Notes under the pieces: generated by a model
Databases searched by the model: none
Seen by the model: only the letters and a program-made list of their open reading frames with translations
What the model was told of the DNA's origin: nothing
Position numbers and translations under genes: made by a program
Shown: positions 63,135-64,000 of the stretch, piece by piece
Layout: the number at the start of each line of letters is the position of its first letter
How positions within the stretch are numbered: position 1 is the first letter of the stretch
Source: Rhexocercosporidium sp. MPI-PUGE-AT-0058
Taxonomy: Eukaryota > Ascomycota > Leotiomycetes > Helotiales
Length of the DNA: 64,000 nucleotides
NCBI GenBank assembly: GCA_020746875.1
Contig: JAGTJL010000008.1
Location: 2,728,001 to 2,792,000, forward strand
Direction of reading: 5' to 3'

Positions 63135-64000
63135 GCCAGATTGCGTTACTAAAGATTTTACGCGTAATCTATATCTCCTTATAAATAAATTTTCAACTAA
63201 GACTCTTATATAATATTACTTTTAATAAAACTATAGCTCCTGCTTAGTTTAAAGTAAAAAACTTTTAATAAGGGAATTATGTCTCTCTTTTACTTATTAA
63301 AGAGTAATTAATTACAAATTACTACCTTAAATATGCCACTAAATCAGATTACGACAGAGCTTTTACAGAGGCCCGCGAATGGAAAATTGCCTATCCTACC
63401 GAGCAATTAACTACTGCGGTATAGATATACTTTATTAAGGAGGATTTTCTGAAGAAGTCTATTAATAGGCTAAAGAATTAAGTACGGAATTCATAAGAGA
63501 CGTTTAATACGTATAATAGAATAAATAAAGTATTAAATAATACGCAAGATTAAGTAATTATATAATACTACTTAAGTTAATAAGAAATCGGCTTAGGTGC
63601 GACGTATGATATAGTTTATACTATAATCTGCTACTTAAAATAAGTATATTATTATATTTTGTACGTATCTTTACTAATAATTGCAGACTTAATTTCCGAA
63701 TTAAAGCTTCTTATATAATAATAGTTCTAGAATTAGTTAAAGAATTACGCTAAGCTTTATATAATTAAAACGAAGCCTATTGCACACGCACGACTTAATA
63801 TATATATAAAAGATGAAGTTCGGGAGTAATTTAAAAAGCTAGAATTCGCTATAAATAAATATAAGATTAAATAAACACGGAATATCTTAAATATAAACGA
63901 ATTAGGAGCACGAGTTAGCTGTCTTACTAGGGAATTTATTATCGTTCTAACACAGGCTAAAGAACTATATATAGCTTCTCTTAAGAATCGCAAATCTGTC
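63135..64000. mobile_element. Unassigned transposon relic at window edge
   Basis: Plus-strand fragments such as DYDRAFTEAREWKIAYPTEQL and AKELYIASLKNR read as decayed protein; the latter resembles the Copia RNase H region. Too degraded to assign and cut by the window end. Confidence 0.3.

Larger units (their letters stand above)
30600..64000. other. AT-rich, RIP-degraded transposon block
   Basis: For over 33 kb the sequence is dominated by A, T, TA steps and stop-rich frames. CA and TG dinucleotides are scarce, except in a few younger inserts and GC-rich low-complexity islets. Everything recognisable is retrotransposon or DNA transposon; specific elements are listed separately. Stretches such as 30600-31950, 34000-34900, 38000-39000 and 61300-62600 contain only unreadable relics. 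No host gene, tRNA or rRNA was seen. Confidence 0.85.

Noticed and set aside
30600..64000. CRISPR-like or centromere-like array
   Set aside because: The repeats are LTRs, TIRs and short tandem arrays without regular spacers; AT-richness is explained by RIP of transposons. A centromere cannot be excluded but nothing specific supports it.

Overview
The window is fungal nuclear DNA, most likely from a filamentous ascomycete (Pezizomycotina). The genes carry short introns (about 40-110 bases) with GT(A/G)AGT-like donors. There is a cellulose-binding CBM1 module, fungal GH10, GH27 and GH43 enzymes, and about half the window is AT-rich DNA that looks damaged by repeat-induced point mutation (RIP). 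A leotiomycete is plausible from the gene flavour, but I cannot fix the taxon. All gene models were spliced by eye and checked for reading-frame continuity; none was checked against a database.

Positions 1-20.8 kb are gene-bearing. In order: a repeat-rich, probably GPI-anchored surface protein; a five-exon secreted protein of unknown function; glucosamine-6-phosphate N-acetyltransferase; a secreted GH27 alpha-galactosidase (convergent with the previous gene); an MFS sugar porter; a sulfotransferase-like gene with an in-frame stop; a secreted GH10 xylanase with a C-terminal CBM1; and a Kef/NHA-type cation/H+ antiporter with one apparent frameshift and a 452-bp TIR element at an exon edge. Alpha-galactosidase, sugar porter, xylanase and a later GH43 enzyme all fit hemicellulose use, but they are scattered and I do not claim a co-regulated cluster.

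Positions 20.8-30.5 kb are a decaying transition zone: a diverged direct repeat (20.9 and 27.7 kb), a broken relic of a very large DUF3638-type gene with Trp-to-stop changes, an oppositely oriented coding-like block beside it, an apparently intact intracellular GH43 gene, and a small two-exon ORF.

Positions 30.6-64 kb hold no convincing host gene. This is a nested pile of retrotransposons and DNA transposons, mostly RIP-degraded. Several insertions can be read exactly: a complete 6.1-kb Ty1/Copia element with a GATTA target-site duplication (TSD); a solo LTR of the same family (TSD TAAGT) inside an older LTR whose empty counterpart is also in the window; a second solo-LTR family (TSDs TAATA and ATACT), one copy again with its empty site present; a 549-bp hAT-type MITE with the 8-bp TSD AGCTTCAA; and a Tc1/mariner relic inside a Copia relic. 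Gypsy relics lie in both orientations. The most unusual feature is a protein-like, Ala/Pro-rich antisense reading frame downstream of pol in two plus-strand Copia relics.
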